From Bradyrhizobium sp. 200 (lineage in GTDB: Bacteria; Pseudomonadota; Alphaproteobacteria; Rhizobiales; Xanthobacteraceae), in NCBI RefSeq assembly GCF_023100945.1, contig NZ_CP064689.1, positions 5,128,001-5,192,000 of the forward strand: a DNA stretch of 64,000 bases, in the 5' to 3' direction. The translations under genes were made by a program, and so were the position numbers. The notes beneath the pieces were generated by a model. It was not told where the DNA came from. It was given only the letters and a program-made list of their open reading frames with translations, and searched no databases. The first letter of the stretch is position 1. Every line of letters begins with the position of its first letter. This document shows positions 42,846 to 52,206 of the stretch, piece by piece.

Positions 42846-44144
42846 ATGACGGTAGAAGCACAGAGCTTTGACCGAGGCGATCAATTATCGCCCGAACTTC
42901 CGCCGGTTCCGTCAGGGCAAGCAACATCCGCTGGTCCGCGGGCCATGGACGGCGAGAAAAATTCCATCACTGCCAGATCGCCGCCTGTCGAGCACCGCAT
43001 CGTGGAATTGCCGCCGGAGCGCGCCCGCGAGCATCCGCAGGAAAACCAACAGGGCCGTGAACGCCGTGATGGCACCTCCAAGGGAATTTTGCGCCGGCAT
43101 CCCTTTACATCCCTGCTCGGCCTCGCCCTTTTGGGCATGGCGAGCGGGCTCGGTTATCTCTATTGGGACTACGTCCGGCATTTCGAAACAACCGACGACG
43201 CCTTTATCGCGGCACGGCAGTTTTCGATTGCGCCAAAAGTGTCCGGCTACATCACGTCCGTCCCGATCACCGACAACGAGCATGTGGCGGCGGGCACTGT
43301 GATCGCGCAGATCGACGAGCGCGACTACCGCATTGCGCTCTCCCAGGCACAGGCGCAGGTCGAGGGGGCGCAAGCCAGCATTCAGAACATCAAGGCGCAG
43401 ATCAGCGTTCAGGAAGCGCAGATCAATGCGAATGAAGCGCAAGTGCAGCAGGCCGAGGCCGGGCTAGTATTCGCCCAGCAACAGGCCGCCCGCTATCAGG
43501 ACCTGGCGCAAAAAGGCGCAGGCACCATTCAGAATGAACAGCAGTTTGATTCTCAGCTCCGCCAGCAACAGGCGACGCTTGCCAGCACGCAGGCTGCGCT
43601 CAAAGTTGCGCAGCGGCAACTTGAATCCCTGAAGTCGCAACTGAGCAGCGCAGTCGCGAACCTCACTCAGGCGCAAGCCCAGCGCGACCAGGCGCAACTC
43701 AATTTGTCCTACACCACGGTGACGGCGGCCCAGCCCGGGCGCGTCGTCAACCTCGGCGCCGCCGTCGGTCAATTCGCCGCGCAGGGCACCGCACTCACAA
43801 TGTTCGTCCCTGACGACATCTGGATCACCGCGAATTACAAGGAGACTCAGCTCGACGCCATGCGGCCCGGAGAGCCGGTCGCGCTCAAGATCGACGCCTA
43901 TCCGGAGCGCATGATCCGCGGCCACGTCGCCAGCGTCCAGCCCGGATCGGGTCCGGCGTTCTCGCTACTGCCGCCCGAGAATGCCACCGGCAACTACGTC
44001 AAGATCGTCCAGCGCGTGCCGGTCAAGATCACGATGGACAATCCGCCGACCGACGCCGCGCTCGGCCCCGGCATGTCTGTGGTGCCGACCGTGCGGGTCG
44101 ACCCCACGCCGTCACTCTATGAGCGGTTGACGGCATGGCTATGA
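42846..44144 (+). CDS. emrA: EmrA/HlyD-type membrane fusion protein
   Basis: 432 residues. A cytosolic, polar N-terminus of ~80 residues, one membrane anchor ~84-107 (HPFTSLLGLALLGMASGLGYLY), a biotinyl-lipoyl-like domain starting FETTDDAFIAARQFSIAPKV, then a long Gln/Ala-rich coiled coil (~150-270) and a beta-barrel with LNLSYTTVTAAQPGRVVNLG. Together with the EmrB-type transporter (start codon 10 bp inside this gene's end) and an outer-membrane channel encoded elsewhere, it would form a tripartite drug exporter. Controlled presumably by the divergent TetR protein. Confidence 0.94.
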   Translation: MTVEAQSFDRGDQLSPELPPVPSGQATSAGPRAMDGEKNSITARSPPVEHRIVELPPERAREHPQENQQGRERRDGTSKGILRRHPFTSLLGLALLGMASGLGYLYWDYVRHFETTDDAFIAARQFSIAPKVSGYITSVPITDNEHVAAGTVIAQIDERDYRIALSQAQAQVEGAQASIQNIKAQISVQEAQINANEAQVQQAEAGLVFAQQQAARYQDLAQKGAGTIQNEQQFDSQLRQQQATLASTQAALKVAQRQLESLKSQLSSAVANLTQAQAQRDQAQLNLSYTTVTAAQPGRVVNLGAAVGQFAAQGTALTMFVPDDIWITANYKETQLDAMRPGEPVALKIDAYPERMIRGHVASVQPGSGPAFSLLPPENATGNYVKIVQRVPVKITMDNPPTDAALGPGMSVVPTVRVDPTPSLYERLTAWL

Positions 44145-45727
44145 GTGGCGGCGGCACCCGAACGGACGCTCTTGTTCCGGCGGGCGCTGCAGGCCCAAAT
44201 CCGTGGCTGATCGCGGTCGTGGTTGCGGTCGCGACCTTCATGGAGGTGCTGGACACCACCATCGCCAACGTCGCGCTGCCCTATATCGCCGGTGGAATGG
44301 GAGTCAGCGAGGACGAAGCGTCCTGGGTGGTGACAACCTACCTGGTTTCCAATGCGATCATCCTGACCGCCAGCAGCTTCCTTGCCCGGCTGCTCGGCCG
44401 CAAGCGTTTCTTCCTGATGTGCCTGGCGCTGTTCACCGCCAGCTCGGTGCTGTGCGGATTTGCCTGGAATCTGAATTCGCTGCTGCTGTTCCGCATCCTG
44501 CAGGGCCTTGGCGGCGGCGGCATGGTGCCGGTCTCGCAATCGATCCTAGCGGATGCCTTTCCGCCGGCAAAGCGCGGACAGGCGTTTGCGCTGTTCGGCG
44601 TTGCCGTGGTGGTGGCGCCGGTGGTCGGGCCGACGCTCGGAGGCTGGCTGTCCGACAATGTGTCCTGGCACTGGTGCTTTCTGATCAACGGCCCGGTCGG
44701 CCTGCTCGCGATGGTGGCGATCGCGATCGTCCTGCGCGAGTCTCAGGCTGCGGAACGCCAAAGGGCAGCATTCGATCTCCTCGGCTTTGTACTGGTCGCG
44801 ACCTTTCTCGGTTCGCTGGAGGTCATGCTCGACCGCGGACTGGAGGACGACTGGTTCGGCTCAAGCTTCATCATCCGCGTCGCAATCGTCTGCGCGGTCG
44901 CCTTCGTGCTCATGATCCCCTGGGAGATGACCCGGAGGAATCCGATGATCGACGTGCGGATGGTGGCGAGCCGCCAGTTCGGTGCATGCTTCCTGGTGAT
45001 GCTGGCGACCGGCGCCATCCTGCTCGCAACCACACAATTCCTGCCGCAACTCGTGCAGCAGGATTTCGGTTACACCGCGACCTGGGCCGGCCTGGTGCTG
45101 TCGCCAGGCGGTCTCGTCACCATGTTGATGATGTTCGTGGTTGGCCGGCTGTCGGGCAAGGTCCAGCCGAAATATCTGATCATCGCCGGGGCGATCATGG
45201 CTGCGCTCTCCATGTACGACCTGACCAGGGTGTATGGCGACGTCGGCTTCTGGTTCTTCGCTACCTCGCGCATGCTGCTCGGCATCGGCCTGCCGCTGAT
45301 CTTCCTGTCGATCATGACCGCCTCCTATGACGGCATTCCGCCCGACAAGACCGACCAGGCTTCGGCCCTGATCAACGCGGCGCGCAATACCGGCGGCTCG
45401 ATCGGCGTTTCGCTCGCGGTCAACGTGCTGGCACATCGCGAGCAGTTTCATCAGATGCGGCTGGCCGAGCATGCGATCCCCTCGAGCGTCCAGTTTCAAA
45501 ACACCCTTCAGCAGGTCACAAGCTATTTCACCGCCCACGGCAGCTCGCTCGCACAGGCGCAACAGCAGGCCGTCGCCTGGATTGGTCAAGCCGTGCAGAC
45601 GCAAGCGACGCTGCTGGCCTATGTCGACGTGTACTGGGTGCTGATGCTGGTTTCGCTCGCCGCGATTCCGCTGGCCTTGACACTGCGCAAGGTGAAACTC
45701 GGGGGAACTGCTCCGGCCGCGCACTGA
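44135..45727 (+). CDS. emrB: EmrB-type MFS drug efflux transporter (DHA2, 14 TM)
   Basis: 530 residues, DHA2 family with 14 predicted membrane segments. Seen: motif D1-like FMEVLDTTIANVALPYIAGG in segment 1, motif A-like loop FLARLLGRKRFFLMC, motif C RILQGLGGGGMVPVSQS and VVVAPVVGPTLGGWL, and PDKTDQASALINAARNTGGS. It uses the proton gradient to export hydrophobic compounds through the EmrA adaptor. Translationally coupled to emrA by a 10 bp overlap. Confidence 0.94.
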   Translation: MAMSGGGTRTDALVPAGAAGPNPWLIAVVVAVATFMEVLDTTIANVALPYIAGGMGVSEDEASWVVTTYLVSNAIILTASSFLARLLGRKRFFLMCLALFTASSVLCGFAWNLNSLLLFRILQGLGGGGMVPVSQSILADAFPPAKRGQAFALFGVAVVVAPVVGPTLGGWLSDNVSWHWCFLINGPVGLLAMVAIAIVLRESQAAERQRAAFDLLGFVLVATFLGSLEVMLDRGLEDDWFGSSFIIRVAIVCAVAFVLMIPWEMTRRNPMIDVRMVASRQFGACFLVMLATGAILLATTQFLPQLVQQDFGYTATWAGLVLSPGGLVTMLMMFVVGRLSGKVQPKYLIIAGAIMAALSMYDLTRVYGDVGFWFFATSRMLLGIGLPLIFLSIMTASYDGIPPDKTDQASALINAARNTGGSIGVSLAVNVLAHREQFHQMRLAEHAIPSSVQFQNTLQQVTSYFTAHGSSLAQAQQQAVAWIGQAVQTQATLLAYVDVYWVLMLVSLAAIPLALTLRKVKLGGTAPAAH

Positions 45728-45921
45728 TCGGCAGATTACGCGAAGTGCTGGACTGGGATAGAGCTCGCGCGACAAGTCCCTCGAGGTTCAACTTGTATCT
45801 CCCGATGGCACTGATCCGTTCTGGCTGGCCGTCGTCCCCGTTCCCGACAGGCTACGCGCTGCTCGGAATACTGATCCACATACCAATTCGAAGCGAGGCG
45901 CGATCTCGCGTTTCATTCGAC

Positions 45922-46875
45922 TTATCCGGCAAAAAGACCAGACAATGCCGTGCCGACATCGGATTGGCGCGGTGGATCGGCGCCGGCCCGGCTGCATGTG
46001 ACGGCCGCGCAAGCCGCCGCAAATGTCAACGCACGGCCAAGCTCGTCGGAATTCAATTGCATCAGCGTTCCGTTCCTGATCCGTCCGATCGCGCGCAAAG
46101 CGAACAACAACGCAGCTTGAAAGCTGTCACCTGCCCCGACGGTATCCATCACATCTGTTGTGGGCGCCTCGACCTTCACCAGACCCGCTCCTCTGTGCCA
46201 GGCCTGAGCTCCATTGATCCCACGCGTAACGACCACCAGACTTGCACCGGCCGCGATAAGCGATCTCGCCCACTCACCGTAGTCGCTCCCGCCGTAGAGA
46301 AACGCAAAATCGACATCCGACATCCGCACGATATCTGCAGCGGCGGCAAACGCATTCATCTGATCGACGTAACGCGCCTTATGCCTGACCAGGTTGGGCC
46401 GGCAATTCGGATCAAAGGAGATGGTGGTCGAGCCGCCTGCGTCTTCGATCATCGCCAGCGCCTGGGCTGCCCCGTTGTCATTGGCAAGCGTGGTCGATCC
46501 GACATGAATCGCTTCGATCTCGCCGAAGGGGATCGAGCCCTGCCGATAGGTCCAGTTTCGGGACGCCGTCGCCTCGTCATAGAACGCATATTGCGGCTCG
46601 CCGGCGACATGACGGACGAACGCAAGCGTCGTCTGATACTCGCTGCGCGTCGCATAGCGAAGGTCAACCCGGGAACCAAGCGCGTGGTCGGCGATGATGC
46701 GTCCGAAAAGATCGGTCGAAATGCCGCCCACGAACCCCGCTGGCGCGCCGAGGCGAGCCATGCCGACGGCGATGTTGAGGCAGGATCCTCCGGCAACCGG
46801 TACGGCCGCGTCGCGCCCGTCGACAGATGTGACGGGCAGGAAATCAACCAGAGCGTCTCCACAGCTCAGCAGCAT
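45922..46875 (-). CDS. PfkB family sugar kinase (fructokinase-like)
   Basis: 317 residues from the ATG 4 bp after the end of the FGGY kinase gene; an earlier in-frame start would overlap it. Seen: N-terminal LSCGDALVDFLPV, GGSCLNIAVGMARLG (PfkB signature 1), ISFDPNCRPNLV, and the catalytic DTVGAGDSFQAALLFAL (signature 2, with the anion hole and catalytic Asp). It phosphorylates a ketose or pentose with ATP. Last gene of the sugar/polyol cluster; a fructokinase role would suit a polyol pathway that yields fructose, but other sugars are possible. Confidence 0.92.
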   Translation of the reverse strand: MLLSCGDALVDFLPVTSVDGRDAAVPVAGGSCLNIAVGMARLGAPAGFVGGISTDLFGRIIADHALGSRVDLRYATRSEYQTTLAFVRHVAGEPQYAFYDEATASRNWTYRQGSIPFGEIEAIHVGSTTLANDNGAAQALAMIEDAGGSTTISFDPNCRPNLVRHKARYVDQMNAFAAAADIVRMSDVDFAFLYGGSDYGEWARSLIAAGASLVVVTRGINGAQAWHRGAGLVKVEAPTTDVMDTVGAGDSFQAALLFALRAIGRIRNGTLMQLNSDELGRALTFAAACAAVTCSRAGADPPRQSDVGTALSGLFAG

Positions 46876-46879
46876 GGTT

Positions 46880-48544
46880 CTAGTTCTTCGCGTCAAGTCC
46901 GGCGATCGACGCGATCCCTCGCATTACATCGCGGCTGTCAGAATCGAGTTTTCGCATCAACCCATGAACCTTTCGCTTGGTCCGGTGGAAGTCTGCCATT
47001 GCGGTCGCCGTCGGCTCGCTCAGCCGGCCGATCGCCGACATCGAGGCCATGGCCTCGCCGATCGATCCGCGAGACTTAGCTGCCACGGCCCCCAGCATGG
47101 CGGCGCCGAGCAGGACAGGCTCCTGTGTCTTGGGGACGGCAATGTTCAGGCCGGTCGTATCCGCCATGATCTGGCGGACCAGCGGGCTCCGTCCGGCGCC
47201 GCCGCTGATCACCATCATATCGCTTTCGACGCCATGCGATCGAAAGGATTCCACGACATCGGCAAGGCCGTAAGCAAGCCCACAGAGCCCGGCTACGAAC
47301 AGCCGCTCCATCGAACCGATGTCGATGTCGAGATCCATTCCCGCCACAACCGCACGCGCGTCAGGATCCGCAAAAGGCGACCGGTTGCCGAGAAACTCGG
47401 GCAGGACGTGGATATCACGCGCAAGCAATGCCGCCTCACCCAGGCTTGCCGCGCGCGAGACGATGCGCCGCTCGAGAAACTCCAGAACTTCCATGCCGGC
47501 GGCGTGGGCCGCTGCGACGGTCTCATCATACGCAGGATGGAATCTGACGAGATGGTCGATGGCCGCCCCGGCAGCGGACTGACCGCCTTCGTTGAGCCAG
47601 AACTGCGGAACCATTCCTGAATAATAGGGACCCCAGACGCCGGGGACGAAACACGGCCCACGCGTCGTCGCCATGATGCAGGCCGAGGTCCCCATGATGT
47701 AGGCAAGGCGTCGACACACATCGACCGGCTCACCCGACTCCCCGCGCCCACCGATCGTACCCACGCCACCAGCGTGAGCGTCGATCAGCGAAGCGCCGAC
47801 CGGCGTTCCCTCGAGCAGGCCGAAATCACGGGCGGCGGACTTCGTCAGGCCGCCACCCAGCGGCGTGCCGGGCGCGACGATCTCCGTTCCGATCTTCGTG
47901 TAGTTATCGGAGACCAGATCGCCAAGACCAACGCGCTCCAAATAGCTGCCACTCCAGCGTTGTTCGTGGGCGAGGTAATTCCACTTACACGCCAGCGTAC
48001 ACATCGAACGCGCCGTCGATCCGGTGGCGCGGAACGACAGGTAGTCGGCGAGGTCGAAGAAATGACCGGCTGAGTGATAGGTCGACGGCAGGTATCGCTT
48101 CAGCCAAAGCAGTTTTGGAATTTCCATTTCGGGCGACACCGAACCGCCGACATAGCGAAGCACGTTGTCCCGCGTCTCGTTAACCCGGCGGGCTTCGGCA
48201 ATCGCGCGATGGTCCATCCAAACGATGACATTTCGCCTGATGTCGCCGGATACACTGACCGTCAGCGGGTTACCGGCAACGTCCACGACCACAAGCGAAC
48301 AGGTCGCGTCGAAGCCAATACCCTTGATGGCGGAAGCGGGAAGCGCGGCTTCTGCCATGGCTGCGCGGACCGAGGCGGCGCAGGCTGCCCAGATCTCGGA
48401 CGACGACTGCTCGACGACGCTTCCCGCTTCGTGCCACACCGTGATCGGATGCCGGGCGGTGGCGAGCAGACTTCCGTTCTCGTCAAATATTCCGGCGCGC
48501 GCGCTCGATGTTCCGACATCGATGCCGACGAAGGCCTGCTGCAT
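46880..48544 (-). CDS. FGGY family carbohydrate kinase (ribulokinase-like)
   Basis: 554 residues. Seen: phosphate-1 motif VGIDVGTSSARAGIFDENG, GIGFDATCSLVVVD, WMDHRAIAEA, LIDAHAGGVGTIGG, YIMGTSACIM, PGVWGPYYSGMVPQ, LPEFLGNRSPFADPDARAVV, VISGGAGRSPLVRQIMADTTG, and PVLLGAAMLGAV. The LGNRSPFADP block and the length are those of D-ribulokinase / ribitol kinase-like FGGY enzymes (YpCarbK subgroup). It phosphorylates a ketopentose or pentitol. It follows an SDR gene by 28 bp, consistent with polyol oxidation followed by phosphorylation. Confidence 0.92.
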   Translation of the reverse strand: MQQAFVGIDVGTSSARAGIFDENGSLLATARHPITVWHEAGSVVEQSSSEIWAACAASVRAAMAEAALPASAIKGIGFDATCSLVVVDVAGNPLTVSVSGDIRRNVIVWMDHRAIAEARRVNETRDNVLRYVGGSVSPEMEIPKLLWLKRYLPSTYHSAGHFFDLADYLSFRATGSTARSMCTLACKWNYLAHEQRWSGSYLERVGLGDLVSDNYTKIGTEIVAPGTPLGGGLTKSAARDFGLLEGTPVGASLIDAHAGGVGTIGGRGESGEPVDVCRRLAYIMGTSACIMATTRGPCFVPGVWGPYYSGMVPQFWLNEGGQSAAGAAIDHLVRFHPAYDETVAAAHAAGMEVLEFLERRIVSRAASLGEAALLARDIHVLPEFLGNRSPFADPDARAVVAGMDLDIDIGSMERLFVAGLCGLAYGLADVVESFRSHGVESDMMVISGGAGRSPLVRQIMADTTGLNIAVPKTQEPVLLGAAMLGAVAAKSRGSIGEAMASMSAIGRLSEPTATAMADFHRTKRKVHGLMRKLDSDSRDVMRGIASIAGLDAKN

Positions 48545-48572
48545 TGCAACCCCGCTTCAGATCAGCGCCAGT

Positions 48573-49346
48573 TCACCAGCACGTATAGCCGCCGTCAACG
48601 AGGACAACGCTGCCGGTCATCAGGCTGGCGGCGTCGGACGCCAGGAACAGGACGACGGAGGCAATTTCGTCGACCTCCCCCATTCGCGCCATTGGCGTGC
48701 CGCCGATCCAGGCATCGTACATCTGCGGGCTGCTTTTGACGAATGCGTTGAGAGGGGTTGCGATATAAGTCGGCGCCACGGCGTTGACGCGTACGCCACG
48801 CGCGCCCCACTCGGCCGCGAGCGATTTGGTGAGATGGTGCACTGCGGCCTTGGAGGCGTTGTAATAGCTCTGCTCCTGCGGTTTGTTGACGATGAAGCCT
48901 GACATCGAGCCGATATTCACAATGGAGCCGGACTTCGCGTCCAGCATGTGCCTGCCGAAAGCGCGGCAGCACCAGAACGTGCCGTTGAGATTGACGTCGA
49001 TGACGTTCAGCCAATGTTCGTCGGCAACCTTTTCGGCCGGGGTCTCGCTTCGCGCGATGCCGGCATTGTTGACAAGGATATCGATGCCGCCATAGCGGGA
49101 TGCCAACTGGTCGGCGACCTCGGTAACACGCTTTGAGTCCGTTACGTCCATGATGACGATCTCGGCATCCAGGCCTTTCGCCTTCAGGCTCGCGCACCCG
49201 GCATCGGCAAGTCGGGCGTCGCGATCGGCGATCACGACCTTCGCTCCCGCCTCCGCCAGAGCCTCGGCGCAGGCAAGTCCGATTCCCTGGCCAGCCCCGG
49301 TTACCAGGGCCGTCTTTCGGTCAAGTTTGAATTTTTCCAAATACAT
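48573..49346 (-). CDS. SDR family polyol dehydrogenase candidate
   Basis: 257 residues from the ATG preceded by ACAGGAAG; an earlier in-frame start adds 16 residues without homology. Seen: VTGAGQGIGLACAEALAEAG, VNNAGIARS, NIGSMSGFIVN, catalytic YYNASKAAV, and GSVVLVDGGYTCW. Classical NAD(P)-dependent SDR. Position between the sugar ABC ATPase and the ribulokinase-like gene suggests it oxidises a polyol (ribitol, arabinitol, sorbitol class) to the ketose. The exact substrate is not decided by sequence. Confidence 0.9.
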   Translation of the reverse strand: MYLEKFKLDRKTALVTGAGQGIGLACAEALAEAGAKVVIADRDARLADAGCASLKAKGLDAEIVIMDVTDSKRVTEVADQLASRYGGIDILVNNAGIARSETPAEKVADEHWLNVIDVNLNGTFWCCRAFGRHMLDAKSGSIVNIGSMSGFIVNKPQEQSYYNASKAAVHHLTKSLAAEWGARGVRVNAVAPTYIATPLNAFVKSSPQMYDAWIGGTPMARMGEVDEIASVVLFLASDAASLMTGSVVLVDGGYTCW

Positions 49347-49394
49347 CTTCCTGTTATTCCTGTTTTCCGATCGCGGCGACGCGCGCGATTCCAC

Positions 49395-50399
49395 TCATTT
49401 CCTGATCACCGCACCATCCTTGTCGAAACGATGCAGCCGGACCGGATCCGGCGAAAGCCACACGCGGTCGCCGGCTTTGAGATTGAATTCTCCAATACAG
49501 CGCGCCGTCAGCATTCCGAGTTTGCCGGTATCCACATAGAGGAAGGTGTCGCTGCCCAGATGCTCGGCGACCGACACGGTTCCCAGCCAGCCATTTCCTT
49601 CCTTGCCAGTCCGCAGATGCTCGGGCCTGATGCCGAGCGTGGCGACATCAGGCTCGCCAGCCGCCTCGCCGGATACGAAATTCATCTTGGGCGATCCGAT
49701 GAAGCCGGCGACGAAGAGATTCGCCGGATGCTCGTAGAGTTCCAACGGCGAGCCATACTGTTCGATACGGCCGGCATTGAGCACGACGATCTTGTCGGCC
49801 ATCGTCATGGCCTCGACCTGGTCGTGGGTGACATAGATGGCGGTGGTCGCAAGCTGCTTCTGCAATTTAGTGACTTCCAGGCGCATCTGGACCCGCAGCG
49901 CCGCGTCAAGATTCGACAACGGCTCGTCGAACAGAAACGCCTTCGGCTCGCGCACGATCGCGCGTCCGATCGCAACGCGTTGACGCTGTCCGCCGGAAAG
50001 CTCGCGTGGCTTCCGGTCGAGATAGGGCGTCAGATTCAATGTGGCGGCCGCGGCCTCCACCTTGCGGTCGATATCCGGGCGCGGCAGGCCGGCCATCTTC
50101 AAGCCGAACGCGATGTTGCCGCGGACGCTCATATGCGGGTAGAGCGCATAGGACTGGAACACCATCGACAGACCGCGCTTGGCCGGCGGCACGTCCACCA
50201 CATTCTTGCCGTCGATCAGGATTTGCCCGCCGGTGACATCTTCTAGCCCTGCGATCAGGCGCAAGAGCGTCGTCTTCCCGCAGCCGGACGGCCCGACGAA
50301 CACCACGAAGGAGCCGTCTTCGATCTCCAGATTGGCATCCTTGATGATGTTGACCGGCCCGAACGATTTCCGGACCCCCTGCAGCGTTATCTGGCCCAT
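49395..50399 (-). CDS. Sugar/polyol ABC transporter ATP-binding protein (MalK/SmoK type)
   Basis: 334 residues. Seen: Walker [15 protein letters not shown]-loop [14 protein letters not shown], signature [15 protein letters not shown], Walker [19 protein letters not shown]-loop [11 protein letters not shown], and a C-terminal TOBE regulatory domain with GIRPEHL. A CUT1-type ATPase that drives sugar or polyol import with the two permeases directly upstream. Confidence 0.95.
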   Translation of the reverse strand: MGQITLQGVRKSFGPVNIIKDANLEIEDGSFVVFVGPSGCGKTTLLRLIAGLEDVTGGQILIDGKNVVDVPPAKRGLSMVFQSYALYPHMSVRGNIAFGLKMAGLPRPDIDRKVEAAAATLNLTPYLDRKPRELSGGQRQRVAIGRAIVREPKAFLFDEPLSNLDAALRVQMRLEVTKLQKQLATTAIYVTHDQVEAMTMADKIVVLNAGRIEQYGSPLELYEHPANLFVAGFIGSPKMNFVSGEAAGEPDVATLGIRPEHLRTGKEGNGWLGTVSVAEHLGSDTFLYVDTGKLGMLTARCIGEFNLKAGDRVWLSPDPVRLHRFDKDGAVIRK

Positions 50400-50415
50400 G
50401 ATCCCTGCTCCCCTG

Positions 50416-51246
50416 CTATTTGACCGCGCCGAAGGTCAGTCCGCGGACAAGCTGCCGTTGCGTGAACCATCCGAGGATGATGATCGGGGCAATGGCGAGC
50501 GTTGAGGCGGCCGAGAGTTTTGCCCAGAACAGGCCCTCGGGACTCGAATAGGATGCGATGAATGTTGTGAGCGGTGCTGCCTCCAGCGTCGAAAGGTTCA
50601 GCGTCCAGAACGCCTCGTTCCACGCCAGGATGAAATTAAGCAGCAGCGTCGAGGCGAGGCCCGGGACAGCCATCGGTGTCAGCACATAGACGAGTTCGCG
50701 CCCGATGGTCGCCCCATCCATTCGCGCCGCTTCGAGAATGTCTTTCGGGATTTCCTTGAAGTAAGTGAAGAGCATCCAGATCACGATCGGCAGATTACCG
50801 AGACAAAGAATCATCACGAGACCGGCGCGCGTATCAAGCAGTCCGAAATCGCGGAAGATCAGATAGATCGGAACCAGCACGCCGACCGACGGCATCATCT
50901 TGGTCGAGAGCATCCAGAGCAGGACGTCCTTGGTACGCTTGGTCGGCGCGAACGCCATCGACCACGCCGCGGGTATTGCGATGATCATTGCGATCAGCGT
51001 CGAGCCACCGGCAATGAGGATCGAATTGAGCGCATGATGCAGGTAGTCGCTGCGTTCCTGCACCGTCGCGTAATTCTCCGTGGTCCAGTGAAACAGCAGG
51101 AATTTTGGCGGCATCGAGAACGCCTCGAGTTCGGTCTTGAAGCTCGTCAGCACCATCCACAGGATGGGCAGGAAAATCAGAAATCCGAACAACCACGCGG
51201 CAGCTGTGGAGACCCATATGCGTCTTGCCGTCACCCTGCGTGCCAT
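50416..51246 (-). CDS. ABC sugar permease (MalG/SmoG type)
   Basis: 276 residues, six membrane segments. Seen: [20 protein letters not shown] in the first segment and the EAA loop [20 protein letters not shown], the site that contacts the ATPase. The C-terminal [14 protein letters not shown] is typical of SmoG/MalG permeases. It starts 3 bp after the first permease gene, and together they form the importer channel. Confidence 0.94.
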   Translation of the reverse strand: MARRVTARRIWVSTAAAWLFGFLIFLPILWMVLTSFKTELEAFSMPPKFLLFHWTTENYATVQERSDYLHHALNSILIAGGSTLIAMIIAIPAAWSMAFAPTKRTKDVLLWMLSTKMMPSVGVLVPIYLIFRDFGLLDTRAGLVMILCLGNLPIVIWMLFTYFKEIPKDILEAARMDGATIGRELVYVLTPMAVPGLASTLLLNFILAWNEAFWTLNLSTLEAAPLTTFIASYSSPEGLFWAKLSAASTLAIAPIIILGWFTQRQLVRGLTFGAVK

Positions 51247-51249
51247 CGC

Positions 51250-52122
51250 TTATGCCTCCAGGTTCCGGCCGACGATCCGCACCAGGAAGAAGGCCACGAT
51301 ATTGGCGATCACGACCGCGACCAGCCCGCCGGCGGAGGCGTTGCCGACGTCGTACTGGACCAGCGCCTGCGAGTAGATCAGGAATGCGATATTGGTGGTC
51401 GCCAGGCCGGGTCCGCCGCCGGTCGTAACGAAGATTTCGGCGAACACCGTCAGCAGGAATATCGTTTCGATCAGAATGACCACGGTGATCGGCCGCGCGA
51501 GGTGCGGCAAGGTGAGATAGATGAAGGTCGAAAGCGCGCTCGCCCCGTCCATCTCGGCCGCTTCCTTCTGCTCCTCATCCTGGGACTGCAGCGCCGTCAG
51601 CAAGATGAGGGTGGCGAACGGAAGCCATTGCCAGGCCACGATTACGATCACCGCGAGCAGAGGCGCATCGTTGAACCAGTCGATCGGCGTTGCGCCCACG
51701 AGCGTCGCGACCCAGGCGAACAGTCCGGACACCGGATGCATCAAGAGGTTCTTCCAGACCAGCGCGCTCACGGTCGGCATCACGAAGAACGGTGCGATCA
51801 CCATCAAGCGGACGATGCTGCGCCCGACCACCTGCTGATCGAGCAACAGTGCCAGCGGCGTGCCGAGCAGAATGGTGATTGCGAGCACCGATCCGACCAG
51901 CACCAGCGTATTCCGTAGTGCGGTCAGAAAAGCGGGGTCAGTGAGAAAATATCGAAAGTTCTCCAACCCGACGAAGCCCCAGGTTTCGGAGTCGAGGAGG
52001 CTGTAGCGCAGCGTCGAAAAATAGATCGTCATTGCCAGCGGGACGATCATCCAGATGAACAGCAATGCGACGGCCGGCGTCAGCAGGGCCCTTCCGAGGA
52101 CCTGGGTTTGCTGTGTCGCCAT
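51250..52122 (-). CDS. ABC sugar permease (MalF/SmoF type)
   Basis: 290 residues, six membrane segments. Seen: RALLTPAVALLFIWMIVPLAMTIYFS in the first segment, RNTLVLVGSVLAITILLGTPLALLL, and the EAA loop DEEQKEAAEMDGASALSTF. Partner of the MalG-type permease; the gene lies 84 bp after the binding-protein gene, with a stable hairpin in between. Confidence 0.94.
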   Translation of the reverse strand: MATQQTQVLGRALLTPAVALLFIWMIVPLAMTIYFSTLRYSLLDSETWGFVGLENFRYFLTDPAFLTALRNTLVLVGSVLAITILLGTPLALLLDQQVVGRSIVRLMVIAPFFVMPTVSALVWKNLLMHPVSGLFAWVATLVGATPIDWFNDAPLLAVIVIVAWQWLPFATLILLTALQSQDEEQKEAAEMDGASALSTFIYLTLPHLARPITVVILIETIFLLTVFAEIFVTTGGGPGLATTNIAFLIYSQALVQYDVGNASAGGLVAVVIANIVAFFLVRIVGRNLEA

Positions 52123-52156
52123 CGCCGCCTCCTGCCTATCTCTTGAAGAGAGATGT

Positions 52157-52189
52157 GGCTGCCGTCCGCGCCCGGGCCGGTCGGCAGCC
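52157..52189 (-). promoter_or_regulatory. Intercistronic hairpin after the sugar-binding protein gene
   Basis: GGCTGCCG (52157-52164) pairs with CGGCAGCC (52182-52189), a perfect 8 bp stem with a GC-rich 17-base loop that can pair further. It lies 18 bp past the binding-protein stop codon. No T run follows, so it probably protects the upstream mRNA or reduces read-through to the permeases. Confidence 0.6.
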
Positions 52190-52206
52190 GAGATTGGCGC
52201 GGCGCG

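Noticed and set aside
45745..47079. 444-codon plus-strand frame antisense to the PfkB kinase gene
   Set aside because: No similarity pattern; overlaps two well-supported kinase genes.
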